Source: Imbricaverruca yamaguchii (Eukaryota > Arthropoda > Thecostraca > Neoverrucidae). Taken from it: DNA of 64,000 bases. A program made the translations under genes and the position numbers. The stretch lies in NCBI GenBank assembly GCA_034440575.1, contig JAOTOL010001502.1:992001-1056000 (forward strand), given 5' to 3'. Positions within the stretch are counted from its first letter, which is position 1, and every line of letters starts with the position of its first letter. A model generated the notes under the pieces. It did no database searches. It was not told where the DNA came from and saw only the letters and a list, made by a program, of their open reading frames with translations. Below, piece by piece: positions 10,441 to 23,495 of the stretch.

Positions 10441-11985
10441 GCATTTGGCATTCATCAGTATCAGTGAAGGATCCATAATACCTGCTTCAATCTAACTCAG
10501 ACAAAACTGTTTGCCAACTCAGTGATTGGCGTCGGTTGTCACTGGGGTAAGTGAATCAGACCCAGCTCTATTTTTCAGCATTTGCAATGTTTGTGAGACA
10601 TGTAGGATGGTGCTGGGTGTTAAGGGCAAACTAGTGGTGTTGTGCCTTGCATCAGCAATTTTCAGGGGTACCAGGTTTCTGTTCCTTGCAATGCCCACCA
10701 TCTCTGCCAGGGTAACAAGTGGATAAGAACATTGATTTCAGCCACACTAAAACAAGGTTAATTGTCAGCAAGTGCATAGCCATTTTTTTGTACTCCAGCT
10801 CAAAATTTTGTACTCCACAACCAAGGAAAAATATTGAAATCCTATACTGCTTTCTTAACCTTCACTCCACAAATATAGCCATTGCCTATAGCCCATTGTT
10901 TAGTACCTGGTGTGATTATCTGTACCTGTACCTGGTGTGATTGTGCTACCTGATGTGATTATTTGTACCTGGTGTGACATCAGAAAGAAGATATTCAGTA
11001 CTTCATGCACTTGATTTAATACTCTCGGCCACAGAAAACCTAATGTTTCTGGCTTAATTGAACATTTATTCCTGAGAAAGGATACTTGCAGCTCAACCTC
11101 ATCAAGCCCAATTTTCTCAAGGTTGAGAGTTCCTTGTGATTGTGTCATCGATAGACAGCTTTGTCAGTCACATATAATTCATCACATCATGGCCAACAAA
11201 ATTACTCTGGATGATCCTGGTTTTCCAGTTAGGTTAGGCTAGAGTATATTATGCAGTAATATATTTTATATATCAAAGGCTGTTATCTTAGTCTAGGTTA
11301 GGTTAGTTTAGGATATTATAATTGAACTGCATCACTAACAATCTTGTGGATCTGTCAGACAGCACAGTCCACATCCAAAACATCAAGCAGCTATGGTGCC
11401 ACATAAAAGAGTGGCTGAGGTCAAGATAACTAGAGACAACAGGTACTCCAAAGTTGGCTGTTCTAGTATAGTTAGTTTAAACTACACAAAACCTACGCCA
11501 AGTAACGTCATATACCAGACGCGCTTTTTTATTCCAGAATACTGCTGAATTATATTCTAGTTTTGGACTATACTGATAAATATACTAAATGTGGTGCTTT
11601 CATTTTAGCACAATTATGGCGCCTTTCTTACGATTAGTTTCCCCGTTGATTGTGAAGCATATCAGTCATTCATTGAAGCTTGGATATTCTATCTTATTCT
11701 GTTAGCGTGCCGGTGGCTTTGAACCGAAAGGCACCATCCACAAAATTAATTTATCCATGGCGTGGTTGATATTGAGAACACACATCAGACAATTTATGTG
11801 AATTAAAGCCTAATACCCCAATGTCAACTTGGTCAGCATGTCATTGATGCAATCTGGTGATTAATGTTAGCATGTGCGTTGGTCCCCTGTCAGTTATCCT
11901 ATTGTTTCTGTGTGCTATATGTAATTATGCCATAATGTGCCATTCACCAACTTGTGGACAATTTGGTAATTGCTTGCCCATTGTA
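10441..11985. other. non-coding stretch with a small tandem repeat
   Basis: Mostly unrecognised AT-rich DNA. At 10904-10978 an imperfect unit of about 20 bp (TACCTGGTGTGATTATTTGT) is repeated about four times. Several GGTTAGGTTAG-type tracts lie near 11230 and 11300. Confidence 0.5.
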
Positions 11986-12059
11986 TCATGGCTGGGCAGT
12001 AGTGGTAGTAGGGTAAGAGGGAGTTTCCAAACACTTAATGCATGGAACAAATGAATCTA

Positions 12060-12312
12060 CTGCTGCTTTTGTGTGGCCAAACCAGTAATTGTACTGTTTA
12101 CTGAATTTCAAAAAATGAAGATGGTATCCATGTTCAGATGGTTCTCTAGCAAAGTCATCTAACCACTCACATAGAGCTACTTTAAAACATATAATTGTTT
12201 TGTAGTGTTGTGCCATATTCTGAACATGAAAGTGGTTGTGCAGGATTTCTTCACTGTAGCTCTTGTGGTACCAATTATTAGTAGCCACTAAAAATACTGG
12301 TGTAATTGCCAA
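12060..12312 (-). pseudogene. unrecognised transposon-like coding fragment, copy 1
   Basis: The minus-strand frame reads AITPVFLVATNNWYHKSYSE and later CFKVALCEWLDDF. A diverged copy lies at about 43920-44130 on the plus strand, with differences concentrated at third codon positions, which indicates a shared protein-coding ancestor. I do not recognise the protein; it is probably part of a transposon ORF. No flanking domain is visible. Confidence 0.45.
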
Positions 12313-12319
12313 AAATATC

Positions 12320-12860
12320 AGACCTTATAATACATTTTCTGGGAAATATGTACTTTTTAGTTAATATTTGAATTCTTGATATCCCTTTCCAATGCAAAGT
12401 TGATTCATGTGGTTAAAATATGACCACTCTCACCTGTACTGTGTGAGATATGATTTAAGGTTTCATTATTGCAGTTTTGAGTGTTTACAAGTGACGTTTT
12501 GCACATTTTTACCTAGGCAAAGCTAAAATGAGGTTGGGATAAGTTTGGCATTTCTTCAGCTTCCTCAATTTTCAGATCGAATTGTTCATGAATGTGATTT
12601 TTTTTTAATTGGAAGCTAATTTATGTTCTCTTCTGAAAAGGGGCAAGGCTGAAGCTGTGTGTTTTTTTTACAATTGCACCTGCAGAAGAAGATTTGCATT
12701 TTAGTTGAGGTGGTATTTGAAGAAAAAATTGTAAATGCATGTTTCTGAATGTCATTAAGATGGAGCCCATGCTTAGTTTTCTACAGAATCACCATGGCGG
12801 AGATATAAAGGCAAACAGCACTTCTTATGGTCACTCAGGCTGTTGTCAACGTTTAAGAAT
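12320..12860. other. non-coding stretch, nothing recognised
   Basis: AT-rich sequence without a supported gene or repeat. Confidence 0.4.
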
Positions 12861-12869
12861 CTCTACGAG

Positions 12870-13125
12870 TCGTTGCGAAGGGTTACAGGCCCTACGAACG
12901 CATACGGACCCTTACAAACGTCCACGGGCCCTTATTAATTTATACGGGCCTTCACGAACGTCTATAATCACATAGAGATGTGTACAGGCCCTCACGAATA
13001 GCTGCGGACCACTATGAAACTCCACGGACATTTGCAGATATTTGCTGGTCCTTACGAACGTCTACGGGCGCTTACAGACATCTACGGGTCCTTACGAATG
13101 CTTGCGAGTCATTACAAACGTCTAA
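12870..13125. repeat. degenerate 20-bp minisatellite
   Basis: About ten imperfect copies of a unit near CCTTACGAACGTCTACGGGC. Both small ORFs here (12739-12975 and 13014-13217) are by-products of the repeat. Confidence 0.75.
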
Positions 13126-13429
13126 TTGTAGCCCTGCATGCATTAAAGTTTAGAGTTTCCCCGTCGAAACGTGGCCATAGGTGCAAATTATCGTTCCGTT
13201 CTCCCTCCCCCTGCTGAAGCTTGTCTTCCGCACCGCACACCCTGGGACGTCTAATTTGGCAAGTGTGTTATCAATTGCTGATAAGCGTCCCACTCCACTG
13301 ATAAGCGCACCGGTGAAGCATCCCTGGTCGGCCGGCCGGCCGGCCTCAAATAGGCCGCCGACTGGACGACCGACCGACCGGCCAGATCCATTCAGAGGAC
13401 CAGCCGTGTAGCTATTGTTACCATCTTGA

Positions 13430-13817
13430 TATCACCAGCAAATTTAAGCAGATTTTCCTCACCCTTACCTCAATGTTGTTAAGAAAGATTATAAAGAGAA
13501 GGATGCCTGGAACGAAGCCATATAGCACAACACTCAGGATTCTTCCATTCAGATCGATATCCATTTCATAATACCTTAGTTTCCTTCTCCTGAACCATGA
13601 ATTCAATCCAGCCTATAACTTTTCCATTAATCCCATGCTGCTGATGAATGAAGTGTGAAACTTCGTATGGAAACCCATGTGGATAGTTATATCGGATGGA
13701 AAATACGATAAAATGCATGTTGACAATAAGCTTAACCTCCAGAATCCGCATTATTACAGGAAACCGGGATTGATTAACCGACTTCAAGAGTCCACTCACT
13801 AAATGCCGATTGGCCAT
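13430..13817 (-). pseudogene. degenerate LINE reverse transcriptase fragment (second family)
   Basis: Two overlapping minus-strand frames give GINGKVIGWIEFMVQEKETK and then ILLFIIFLNNIEVRVRKI. These match the stretch from the post-motif-A helix (usually GI.G.VL.WI..WL..R.Q.V) through motif B (usually GVPQGSVLGPLLFIIFINDI). The QGS core of motif B is mutated and the frame is broken. It does not match the other LINE copies here closely, so it belongs to another family. Confidence 0.6.
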
Positions 13818-13888
13818 ATGTTTTGTGAAGTCATGATTGAGTTCTGACTGTAACTGTCGGGAATAACCGGATATTGCGATTGGTTTAA

Positions 13889-14742
13889 CACGCGCCCTGG
13901 GGGAGGGGGGGGGGGAGGCGTGTTAAACTTTTCTAGTTAGGGGTCGTTAAGGTTAAAAAGAAAATATCAGCACCGGGCCACAAATATTGGCGCCGATGCG
14001 CTTGCCGTATATTGGCAAAAACGAAGTGTTCTTGGCAACACTAGCGACTTGTTTGATGCATATTGTTATGCTACATAATTTAAAAGTCATGTTAGGTCGC
14101 CGAGGTCAAGTCAGGTCAAGTTCATGACAGGCTAATGGAAACAAAGTTGGTCAACTGGAATGCTGTCATAAATGCAAATGACTGTCATGCGATTGATGTC
14201 ACTTTGCGTGTTACTCCCCACACATCCGGAAATCTACTGTTTGTCATTGTGTGCCTAAGAGTTTCCACACTTTATTCATGTATTTCACTCCTTTCTTTGC
14301 GAAGTCGATTTTACCGAGCCGCCCAACGGAGCAGTTGTGTGGGCAGCCCGGTTCCGGTAACTAGAGCAGGCAATGACCTGATAAAGTGTTCCTGTATTGG
14401 TGATCTGAGGTCAAATGGCTGATCTGACATCTGCATTGCATCGTTAGTAATGTCCAAGACACCATTAATGCCAATTTTGGAGCATTAAAACACAATCACA
14501 GCGATCCATAACAATGAGAAGCCAAGATACGGAAAACCGAAAAAGTTTGCTCTTTTGACCACATTTGACCTTGAAGATATTGACCTAAGATCATGAAATT
14601 AGCACACAATAGAGTTCACCATCGTGTCCATCCACTCTCCGAATTTCGTTGCTCTAGCCTTAATATGAGCCGACATCTGAGGGGGCGGAATCCGCTCCCC
14701 CCTCCAGTGCGCATAATTTGCAGAGACCTTCCAGGGCGCGTG
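13889..14742 (+). mobile_element. piggyBac-type MITE, family A, copy 1
   Basis: An 854-bp element bounded by TTAA (13885-13888 and 14743-14746) with inverted ends CACGCGCCCTGG and CCAGGGCGCGTG. TTAA target duplication is the hallmark of piggyBac transposition. It has no transposase ORF. The interior is shared, in reverse orientation, with 36695-37659. Confidence 0.8.
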
Positions 14743-14929
14743 TTAATAGGCACGAAACGCGGATGCTTCCCTACTGAAAAAAAATCCTACAGGACTGTCC
14801 TGCACAATTGTGCATGACAGGGTCGTGAGGGATCCCGCAGGACTCTGTGTGACAAATTGATGCAAGGATACTACAGGATCCTGCAAATAAATCCTGCAGG
14901 ATCCTGCATATAAATCCTGCAGGATCTTG

Positions 14930-15380
<451 letters not shown>

Positions 15381-16250
15381 TATATATATCGGTTTATTTT
15401 GCCAGGATATATTCTGTTATGCATTGGCTGTTGAAGAGAGGAGTGCATTTAGCCTTGGCAAGTTTCCTGTCTAGGTTTTTGATTGATCGTATTGTTTTCT
15501 TCGTTTCGTTTGATAGCTGGTAAATTATTTAAATGGGAATTCGAATACGACGTTAACTTTGCGTGCCTGCTTAAGGCTGCCCGTGACTTCCCTCAATAGA
15601 CTTCAAGGTATCTAAGTACACCCAGAGTCACATTTGTTCAAGTTATAGCAATATATGAGCAGGGGAATGCAACCTAAGACTTATAAAGCCCTGCGATAAT
15701 GTTAGTTTAGTTTAGTTATTTGGGCTTAGGGGCGCTTCGACTGCTTCAGTCATACAGCGCCCACCTGCGATAATGCAAACTCGTTGCCTAGCAGAGCATA
15801 ATTTTCCACCCAAGCGAAAACAGGTGGTCAAGGCTCATGTTATTCAAGAATTGGCTGGAAGCAGGAATTTTTAACGTTTGCTGATATAACATTGTGATAT
15901 TTTTGACGACAGATAGCCTGTGAAGCTCGTTTATTGGTTACATCGGCTTTTAGTATTTTTGGTGATTCACTTGAGAATATATTTGCACTTTATAAATGAC
16001 TGAGTAGAATTTAGTGGCGATGATACTCAGGTAGCTGAGGCTTGGTGGGACACGAATAAATTTAGTGGGGCAAATCGCAACTTCAGAAATTGGCGGGGTA
16101 TATCCCCCCCAATTGTTACACCCATGCATGCTGGCACATCGCGTTTCAAGATGGTTTTTTCATGGGCATACGCTTCGTTTATTCTCGTAAGCAATTAGTA
16201 TGCATTCCACGGGCGGATTCACCTATTGCGGTGTTCCGTGCCGTGCGCGC
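15381..16250. other. non-coding stretch, nothing recognised
   Basis: Mixed-composition DNA with no supportable gene. Small ORFs show no motif. Confidence 0.4.
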
Positions 16251-16404
16251 AGTAAAACCCCGATGGCATGACCTCATACTGGTCCCTACAGCGACATAGG
16301 CGTTCACAGCACAAAGTGTCGGGTAATAGTCGGATGGTGTTTATCATCCCGTTCACCACTCGTCGCGGACAGTCCCAATGACTCGTTCCCGCCATCCGCG
16401 GTGA

Positions 16405-16530
16405 TTAATCCTATCAAACTAAGCCGCTGGTCGGAATCGAACACGGACATTAAAACGAGCGTTTCGTATACGCTACCGGCGCGGTAGCGTACAGCGCATT
16501 CCCTAATGTGAGCTCCGCGGACCATGCGGC
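16405..16530 (-). mobile_element. tRNA-like SINE head (degenerate)
   Basis: The reverse complement contains an A-box-like GCCGGTAGCGTATACG and a B box GTGTTCGATTCCGAC about 45 bp apart, as in tRNA-derived SINE heads. No clear core or target duplication was seen. Confidence 0.4.
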
Positions 16531-16539
16531 GGTCTGGCG

Positions 16540-17790
16540 CTCCTCATCATCCGTGGCCTTACCAGATAATACTACCAGATTAGATCATCCAACGTCAAGC
16601 GTCGACACATGTGACCTGATTTCATCTATCGTTGGCCGTATGCTGCCAACATAGATGAAACAGTACTTCTAGCTTGACATGGCATATTTTACTCCGTTCT
16701 CCCCCATTGTCCAAATATGTTTAGTTTTTTATGTAGCTGGACTAATCGCTATGCAATAGTAGCTTTTATGTCCATGACTGACTTGACATGTTACAGATCG
16801 CATCCGTCGATGTCCAGTAATGCACATCTGATTCAGTTTTGCAAAGGCTAACCAATGCCGTTTTCCACGTTATTTTACCGTACTGAATTTGTCCAATGAA
16901 GCCTGTCTGATATAGTTTAACGAGGGCTATCAAATACCCTTTGCTCCGTCAACATAGCAGGTCCAGTTTTAGAAACAGCAGGAGGTATAGCATTGTGACA
17001 TTGTGGACCAGATGACGTCTGGCCGAAAGGGTGACCATGGTGGTTGTTGGCGCTTGTAATCATGGTGGTGGCTAGTAACTGCCACGGCGGTGACTGTAGT
17101 AAGACTGTGGCTACGACTGGTACAGGGTGCAGTGGACAGTAGGGACCGGTGGCGACTGAGTCGACTGTGGTGACTGGAAAAGCAACGGGATAACCGTAAA
17201 TGCTGTGCGGTGTGCCGGAGAGGGACTCGTTGAAGTTCGGTACATTCAAGTATACGTTGATAAGAGCATATTGAAGCGTAATGATTGAACGTGGTATGTT
17301 TTTGTCATCAGCTCATATGGGCGTAATACAACTATGACGTAATATAAATATGGCAACGTATAATTTCTGGAAGGGTAGCCTTGAGTTGAGATCGACAGGA
17401 GGATTCATTTGAGATGAAACATGACCGCATTCGCATAAATCTCCATTTTGGTGTATGTTCTCACCGCCATGTATTGGGTGAGAACATGGATGCACCCCGA
17501 TAATTTCCTCGGAAATACAAGCGTTGGAGGTGTAGTTGCTGAAATACCAAAAATCAGAAAAATCGCAGGGGCCGATCATATCGCACCCGTTGGCTCCCAT
17601 GCTTATGGGAAGTAAAACATTACGTCAAAATCCGAATCACATGTAATGAGCTAAAAAGTACGATGTAAAGCAGTTAGCAATGAGCAGCTTTGAACTTTGC
17701 GTACTAAGGCGACTTGTTTCCATATACTATTTGGATTGTTTGGTAGAAGGTTGGGATTTTGTGGTGGTAATTTAAATTTTGTGTTATAAT
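16540..17790. other. non-coding stretch, nothing recognised
   Basis: GT-rich text near 17030-17180 looks like a decayed simple repeat (ggtggtgactg-like). No gene is supported. Confidence 0.4.
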
Positions 17791-17794
17791 TAGC

Positions 17795-18092
17795 TTTGAA
17801 AGCTATACTACTGCATGCACCAAAATTTGGAGACTACCGTTGTGTTCAGTCGGTTAAGATACATGCTATGCTATATTTTGAGGGTTTTTAAGGGGCCACT
17901 ATAAATGGGGTGAGCGTGGGCTGAGCGTCGGCCTAGTATTATATGAGCTAAACTACTGCATGTACCAAGCTTTGGAGAATACCATTGTGTTCAGCCCGTC
18001 AAGATGCATGTTTTGCTATATTTTGAGCGCTTTTGAAGGGGCCACCATTATGGGCTGAGCGTGGGCTGAGCGTGGGCTGAGCGTGGGCTGTC
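17795..18092. repeat. tandem duplication of about 145 bp with internal 12-bp repeats
   Basis: 17795-17935 and 17945-18085 are diverged copies (both contain ACTACTGCATG, TTGTGTTCAG and GCTATATTTTGAG). Each ends in the 12-bp unit GGGCTGAGCGTG, repeated three times at 18054-18089. Confidence 0.75.
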
Positions 18093-18104
18093 TTGACACA
18101 CGTG

Positions 18105-18480
18105 TATTGGAGAAAGTTGACTTCGAACAACATTTTTCGGTCCACTCTAACCATTAGAAGAGGAAAATTAAAGAAAACTTGAAAACGCAATATTTTGAAA
18201 TTTCAACAAAAAGAAAGACATTTGGGTGACCTAAAATTATATGGTCCTGATCGATTTCGCTTTCTTTTTCTGATTCCAAATACTTTTTTCTTCAAACCTG
18301 CCTCAAAATGAACCCCCAGAGCCGAAAACATAATGTAAGTCGTGAAACACTGGGGCCGCTAGTGACGTGACTTTTCGGGATAAAATTTGGAGTTTGGAGT
18401 TTGGAGATTAGAGGGGGTCTCTATCGACCCCCCCCCGAAACGGGCTGTTAGGATCTAACAAGAGTAACAGGGTTAATACT
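18105..18480 (+). mobile_element. piggyBac-type MITE, family B, partial copy
   Basis: Closely resembles 23100-23490 (shared AATGAACCCCCAGAG, AACATAATGTAAGTCGTGAAA). It ends at a TTAA near 18474-18477 (ACAGGGTTAA), as the family does at 23492. The left end is not recognisable. Confidence 0.55.
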
Positions 18481-18904
18481 CGTTTTCGATTTTGGAATCA
18501 CTCGGTGACCTAAACGTCTATATTTGCAAAAATGCACAAGTTTTATGTACCGTCATTCTCTGCGTAGCAGCTGTAGCATATATGCGCTGAATATGCTCAC
18601 CATATTGTTTCTCAATATCTTTGGTTTCATATTGTTTGTGCTATGTTATATTATGATAGACTGAAGTTTACCGTTCTCAGGAAAATATCATTAGTGTCCC
18701 AACCTGGACCAAAGGACATAATTTTTCACCGGGCACACGACGGTGACAAAATATAGGAAAAAGGAATCTGGTTGAATATCCACCTGTGGGATGTAGAGAA
18801 GGTACCGAATGCACCCATGCAATTCCTAAGCTTTCATATGACGAGCCAATGTTCCTCCCCAGTTAAAATGTCAAAATATGCTCCCGCTAGACCTTACACT
18901 CGAC

Positions 18905-20465
18905 CAGTGTTGGAAAAGTGGCCTTTTTAAACTTTTGCCATCCCAAGAATTATACACTCCGGAAAAAATACATTCCTTGCATTGCTGGATGAAGACATGC
19001 TTAACTAGCAAGATAGCTAGGCATTATACAATAGTGATAACTTGGGTGGAGAGGAAGATTCAGTCATACTGGGTCCCCTACCACATAAAGCTTCCAGTAT
19101 AATTGAGGATAATACACATTTGATATTTCAGGTCATTTGTAGGCACATTCCAAGAGGAGGCAGGAGTGGAGCCGAAAATGAGATGACAGCCAGATTGGAA
19201 GAATATCAGCTTGCTAGCATGCACAAGTACAACAGATGTCAACAGATGGCAAAATATGGATCACTGCAGTCTGAACATGATCTTAACATCACTGAACATT
19301 CCATATTTCATAACATTCCATCTTCCATATAATTCCATAACATTCTATTTGTGCATGTGCGATTTCTGGTGAAGTGCAGGTGAATTAATAAACAGCCACC
19401 AATGCACTCATGTGTATGTTCTCCACTTGTGGACAAACCTCAGAACAGAGTTCAGATGTGTCCAGAAGAATGTATGGATGAACACTAAGAGCTAGAGTGG
19501 CATCCACACAACTGGTAAGCCACAAAGTGTAGCACTTCCCCCGAATCCCAAAAATACTGGTGGATATGAGCCATGTTTTGCCACAGCATAGAAGTTTTCA
19601 TGGGCACTATTACTTTTCCACACACATTTTACACACATATTACCTCCATGAAGCATACAAAGGTATTAGGATTGGCTAAGTTATGCTAGATTAGTTTTTG
19701 TATAAGTTTGCCATTTATCAAATTCCTTTGGGGATCATTCAGGATTATTGAGAAAAAAAAGTTTTTGAATTAAAAAACACTCAGGCTAGCATAGGCTGTT
19801 TGGTTAGAATAGGCCATTTTTTTAAAGATGAAAATTGCTTTAAAAAAATCCATTAAAAAGGCTTTCTTGCATCAAGTTTGGCTGCAGCTTTTTTATTCAT
19901 TTTTAACATTACATTTCATGGTATATTTCCCAACCAAACCCGAGCCACTTTTTTGGTGTCATTTTCCTACCCAACTGTACTTTCCAAAAAAATATGTGGT
20001 CACATCATGTAAGTACCTACATTATGAACACATTCGTAATAATTGCACGAAAAATAAATTTCATGAAATCAAATCACCTTGAACTGCAAATTTGTCAATT
20101 CAAAAAGTCAGATACCAGAAATGTTAAAAGTATAATGGTATTCAATGGAGAATGGGACACGATGCACCTAACAATTCCCTGAACATTTCATGAATGAACA
20201 AATAATGCTTGAATGCATGCATATCTACAATATCTGCAGTCAATGTGCACTGAAGAGGGTCAGCCCCCATTTTGAAAGAAAAACATTCACGCTTCAAAAT
20301 GTGTTAAGTGAAAACAGGGTTTTCCAGACAAAAGCAAGGCAATCAGTTTTGGTCATTACTAGGCTTGTCGGCAAAACATCGCAACAATGAATATCATCAT
20401 GTCGTGCTCCTTATATTATCTGAAGATATTCCGCACACAACACAAGCTTACAGCTTTGGTTTATC
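18905..20465 (+). mobile_element. non-autonomous hAT, copy 2 (right-truncated)
   Basis: Starts with CAGTGTTGGA and follows copy 1 base for base with modest divergence until about 20465, where similarity ends after TTTGGTTTATCC. The right third, including the SINE and right terminal repeat, is missing. A 96-codon ORF (19042-19332) matches the small ORF of copy 1. Confidence 0.85.
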
Positions 20466-20860
20466 CCACTCACAGCTACAGCTCACCCACTCTCTTCCTT
20501 GTTCCAGCAGTCTGGCGTCGGGTATTTTTTGTTTGTTTAGTGGCTTAGTATTTTTTAAAGGCAATCTGGTATAAAATGTATTAGCATCAGCTAATCTCAT
20601 CAATTCATGATGCAAGTTCTACTCCCATAGTGGAGGGAAATCCAGCTATTTTGTCTTTTTTCCCACACAATTTTCAATTTTGTAGCAAAAGGTGAAGAGT
20701 TAGCCCACTATCTAATCCAAATCTGCTTGTATTCAGTACGAAATGCACTGGTTAGCAGCATCATCAAATCAATGGTCTTACGTAGCATGGTGCTTTTCTT
20801 TTTAATTAGCTTTTTATCGGCATAAAAATAACAGGTTATTGGGGGATCAAGATCAACATT
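20466..20860. other. non-coding stretch, nothing recognised
   Basis: AT-rich DNA between the hAT truncation and a GC-rich segment. No gene is supported. Confidence 0.4.
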
Positions 20861-21720
20861 GGTGGGCCCATAGCCCCCACAAAAGGATACAAACAGACGT
20901 CCCTGGTTCCTGCGCTTACTTTTCAAGTTGCCAGAGTTTTGCATGGTGTGGCCAGCGCCCGTACAGAGCAGCCCGGCGCGATGAAAGTTCCGCACGCCGA
21001 CGGGGTATTGCTCTCGAGCTCCTGCTATTGATGTTGCTACTGGTTCTGCTCTTGCTCGGACAGCTCTCCGAGAGTCTGCTTCTGATCCTTCTGCACAGCG
21101 GCGGCCCAACCGAAGCTCGACGACTGGGTTCGCAATGGTGCTGGGCAGCGTGGTCTGGTGCAGGCCAGTGGTGCGTCGGCCACCAACATCCACTACCGAC
21201 CAGGCCGCTGGCCAGCGGTCTCGACCAACCACACCCACGTTCAGCTGACACTCCACCCGCCCGGCCGACTCTTCACCAACGTTCGACCGACTGCCCACTC
21301 ACGCTTCGCTGACTGCTCACCCTCTCCGGAACAGGACGCGTCCAGTGCCAGCTGGGATAAGCCTGCCAGATGTGATGCACCAAATCCAATCCGATCGAAT
21401 GTCCGATGTGGAATGTGTGCTGCCGACGATTTCTAGTGCCGTGGCAGGCGGTTTGCGCACAGCTCTACCGCCAACTGTCCAGCTACCGCCAACTGTCCAG
21501 CTACCGCCAACTGTCCAGCTACCGCCAACTGTCCAGCTACCGCCAACTGTCAGCTGGTGTGGCGAGACGCCGAGGCGGTCAGCACCCGACTCGAACGCAC
21601 CGGTCGTTCTAGACGAGTCTGGGCGTGCGGCGTGACCTTACGAAAGCAGGCTATCAGGGACTGCCGGGCCTGCAGAGTGGAGTGGGAGGTGTCCGCGGGC
21701 TAATCAGCGCGGGCGTCACA
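20861..21720. other. GC-rich segment, possible gene start or decayed element
   Basis: CpG-containing DNA that is markedly more GC-rich than both sides. Open frames exist on both strands (20839-21312 plus, 20708-21298 minus) but have no recognisable motifs and mutually overlap. It could be a first exon or promoter region; nothing decides it. Confidence 0.3.
21464..21552 (+). repeat. 18-bp tandem repeat, five units
   Basis: Five nearly perfect copies of AGCTACCGCCAACTGTCC. The unit is a multiple of three and in one plus frame encodes LPPTVQ repeats, but the surrounding ORF is unrecognised. Confidence 0.9.
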
Positions 21721-21730
21721 GGTGCCGTGT

Positions 21731-21828
<98 letters not shown>
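21731..21828. repeat. (CA)n microsatellite
   Basis: About 48 uninterrupted CA units. This length usually means high polymorphism. Confidence 0.97.
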
Positions 21829-21829
<1 letters not shown>

Positions 21830-22712
21830 CGTGATTGTCCCTCGCCACCGCGGTGAGCCTGTGGTGCACCTGGCCAGGCTCAGTGCTTGCCGCTCCAGTG
21901 TCGAGTGCTAAGTTTGTCTATCGATTTACCGCCTAGTCACAGCTCAGAACTGCCGATAGCTAATGTACTTACCAGTTGGGGTAACATTGGTGGGACAACC
22001 GTCTGAGTTTACCACCGGCAGTCGACAGAAATGGACACATAACTTCATAAAGAGACTAGAAGGCGTGATGCTTTTTATGTCAACGGCCTCGCACAACTTT
22101 TAGAATGACTTACAATATTGGTGCCTTGTTTGTTGCTTGGAGAAAAAGCCTCTAATGCCAGCCTCTAATGCGGGGTATGTATCAGGGCAGACCTGGTCCA
22201 GTTGATACAATTTTGACGAAGCTCAAAATAACTTATCACTATGACAGTCAGTCATCACACATCACTTAAGGGTGGGTAGTTAGGATATAGCTACACTTAT
22301 CCCAAACCTAAGTCTTCTGATATCACCACCGTGGATTATTTTGTTTCGTGGCATCCTCTAGGCTTACGACCGGGGAACAAAATGTCGCGCAACTACTGGT
22401 TCATCAACTTTACCCGCTATGAGGCTAAGTTGTTACTGACGATGTGGTGAGTTGATAAAAGGTAATTAAAATTAAATATATTATCTATAGGTGGCATTAG
22501 TTTATACCATCTGAATGGTCCATAATTCACATTTACAGTAATAATACTAGTTTTAATCCTGGCTGACCATAGCTCATGCTTTATGCCGGTTATAGAATGC
22601 ATCTACGTTCATTCAGAAGCTGCACCTTTTCCTTGATTCAGTCCTTTTCGTCGGTGATAAATCCCCGAAGAAATATGGAATAGATTATCCTGAAGCGGTT
22701 CTTGCAAACACA
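21829..22712. other. non-coding stretch, nothing recognised
   Basis: No gene or repeat could be supported. Confidence 0.4.
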
Positions 22713-22716
22713 TTAA

Positions 22717-23491
22717 CCCGTCCCGTCTCGGGGGGTTTTCAACCGCCCCCTCAGGTTTTTCGCGGATAGCGGACGAACGGTGAGCGGAAGCGCGGCCAAA
22801 TTTGGCATACCTTTTCCCACATCAATTTGACATGCCTATTCAACATTTTTAGGTCAGGTCATCTATGGTCAACAAGTTAGTCAAGGTCAAGTGAGGTCAC
22901 CTCCAAAAACGTTCAACCAGTCGTCACGCTTTAACGGATACAGATATTTTAATGAAACTTTCAGCGTTTGATTATCTTTACGGATGTAACAAAACTTACG
23001 AGTTGAATCTTTCATTTTTCGTTTTTGACTACCTATAAATTTTGCGTATTTGCCAAATTGCAGTTAAAATGCAGGATTCTGGCTAAAGTAAGCATTTCTT
23101 ATTAGGGCAAGTTGACTTCCAACAACGTTTCTCTATCTGCTCTACCCATCGGAAAAGGAAAATGAAAGAAAACTTGAAAACTCAAAATGTTGAAATAAAA
23201 ATACAAATTGGGGGGGGCAAAAAAATTATAGCCCTGGTCGATTTCGCTGTCCTTTTCTCATTCCAAATAAATTTTGTTTTTCATATATCCCCCAAAATGA
23301 ACCCCCAGAGTCAAAAACATAATGTAAGTCGTGAAAAGCCGTGAAAATCTAACCACCCTGGTGACGTCACTTTTGAGGGGTTGACCCGGACCCTACTCGT
23401 CGAGCGCTTTCCGATGACACCTCTTACGTTTTCGTGCGATGCTTAGTTTGGATGACGGGGTGGGAGGATTTGACAGGAAAGACGGCGCGGG
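22717..23491 (+). mobile_element. piggyBac-type MITE, family B, full copy
   Basis: A 775-bp element flanked by TTAA (22713-22716 and 23492-23495). Its ends are inverted (left CCCGTCCCGTCT, right reading CCCGCGCCGTCT on the other strand). There is no transposase ORF. Its right part recurs at 18105-18480 and, inverted, at 38036-38200. Confidence 0.7.
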
Positions 23492-23495
23492 TTAA

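Noticed and set aside
20839..21312. 157-codon leucine-rich ORF as a membrane protein gene
   Set aside because: There is no convincing family pattern, an overlapping minus-strand ORF of 196 codons exists, and the region is simply GC-rich.
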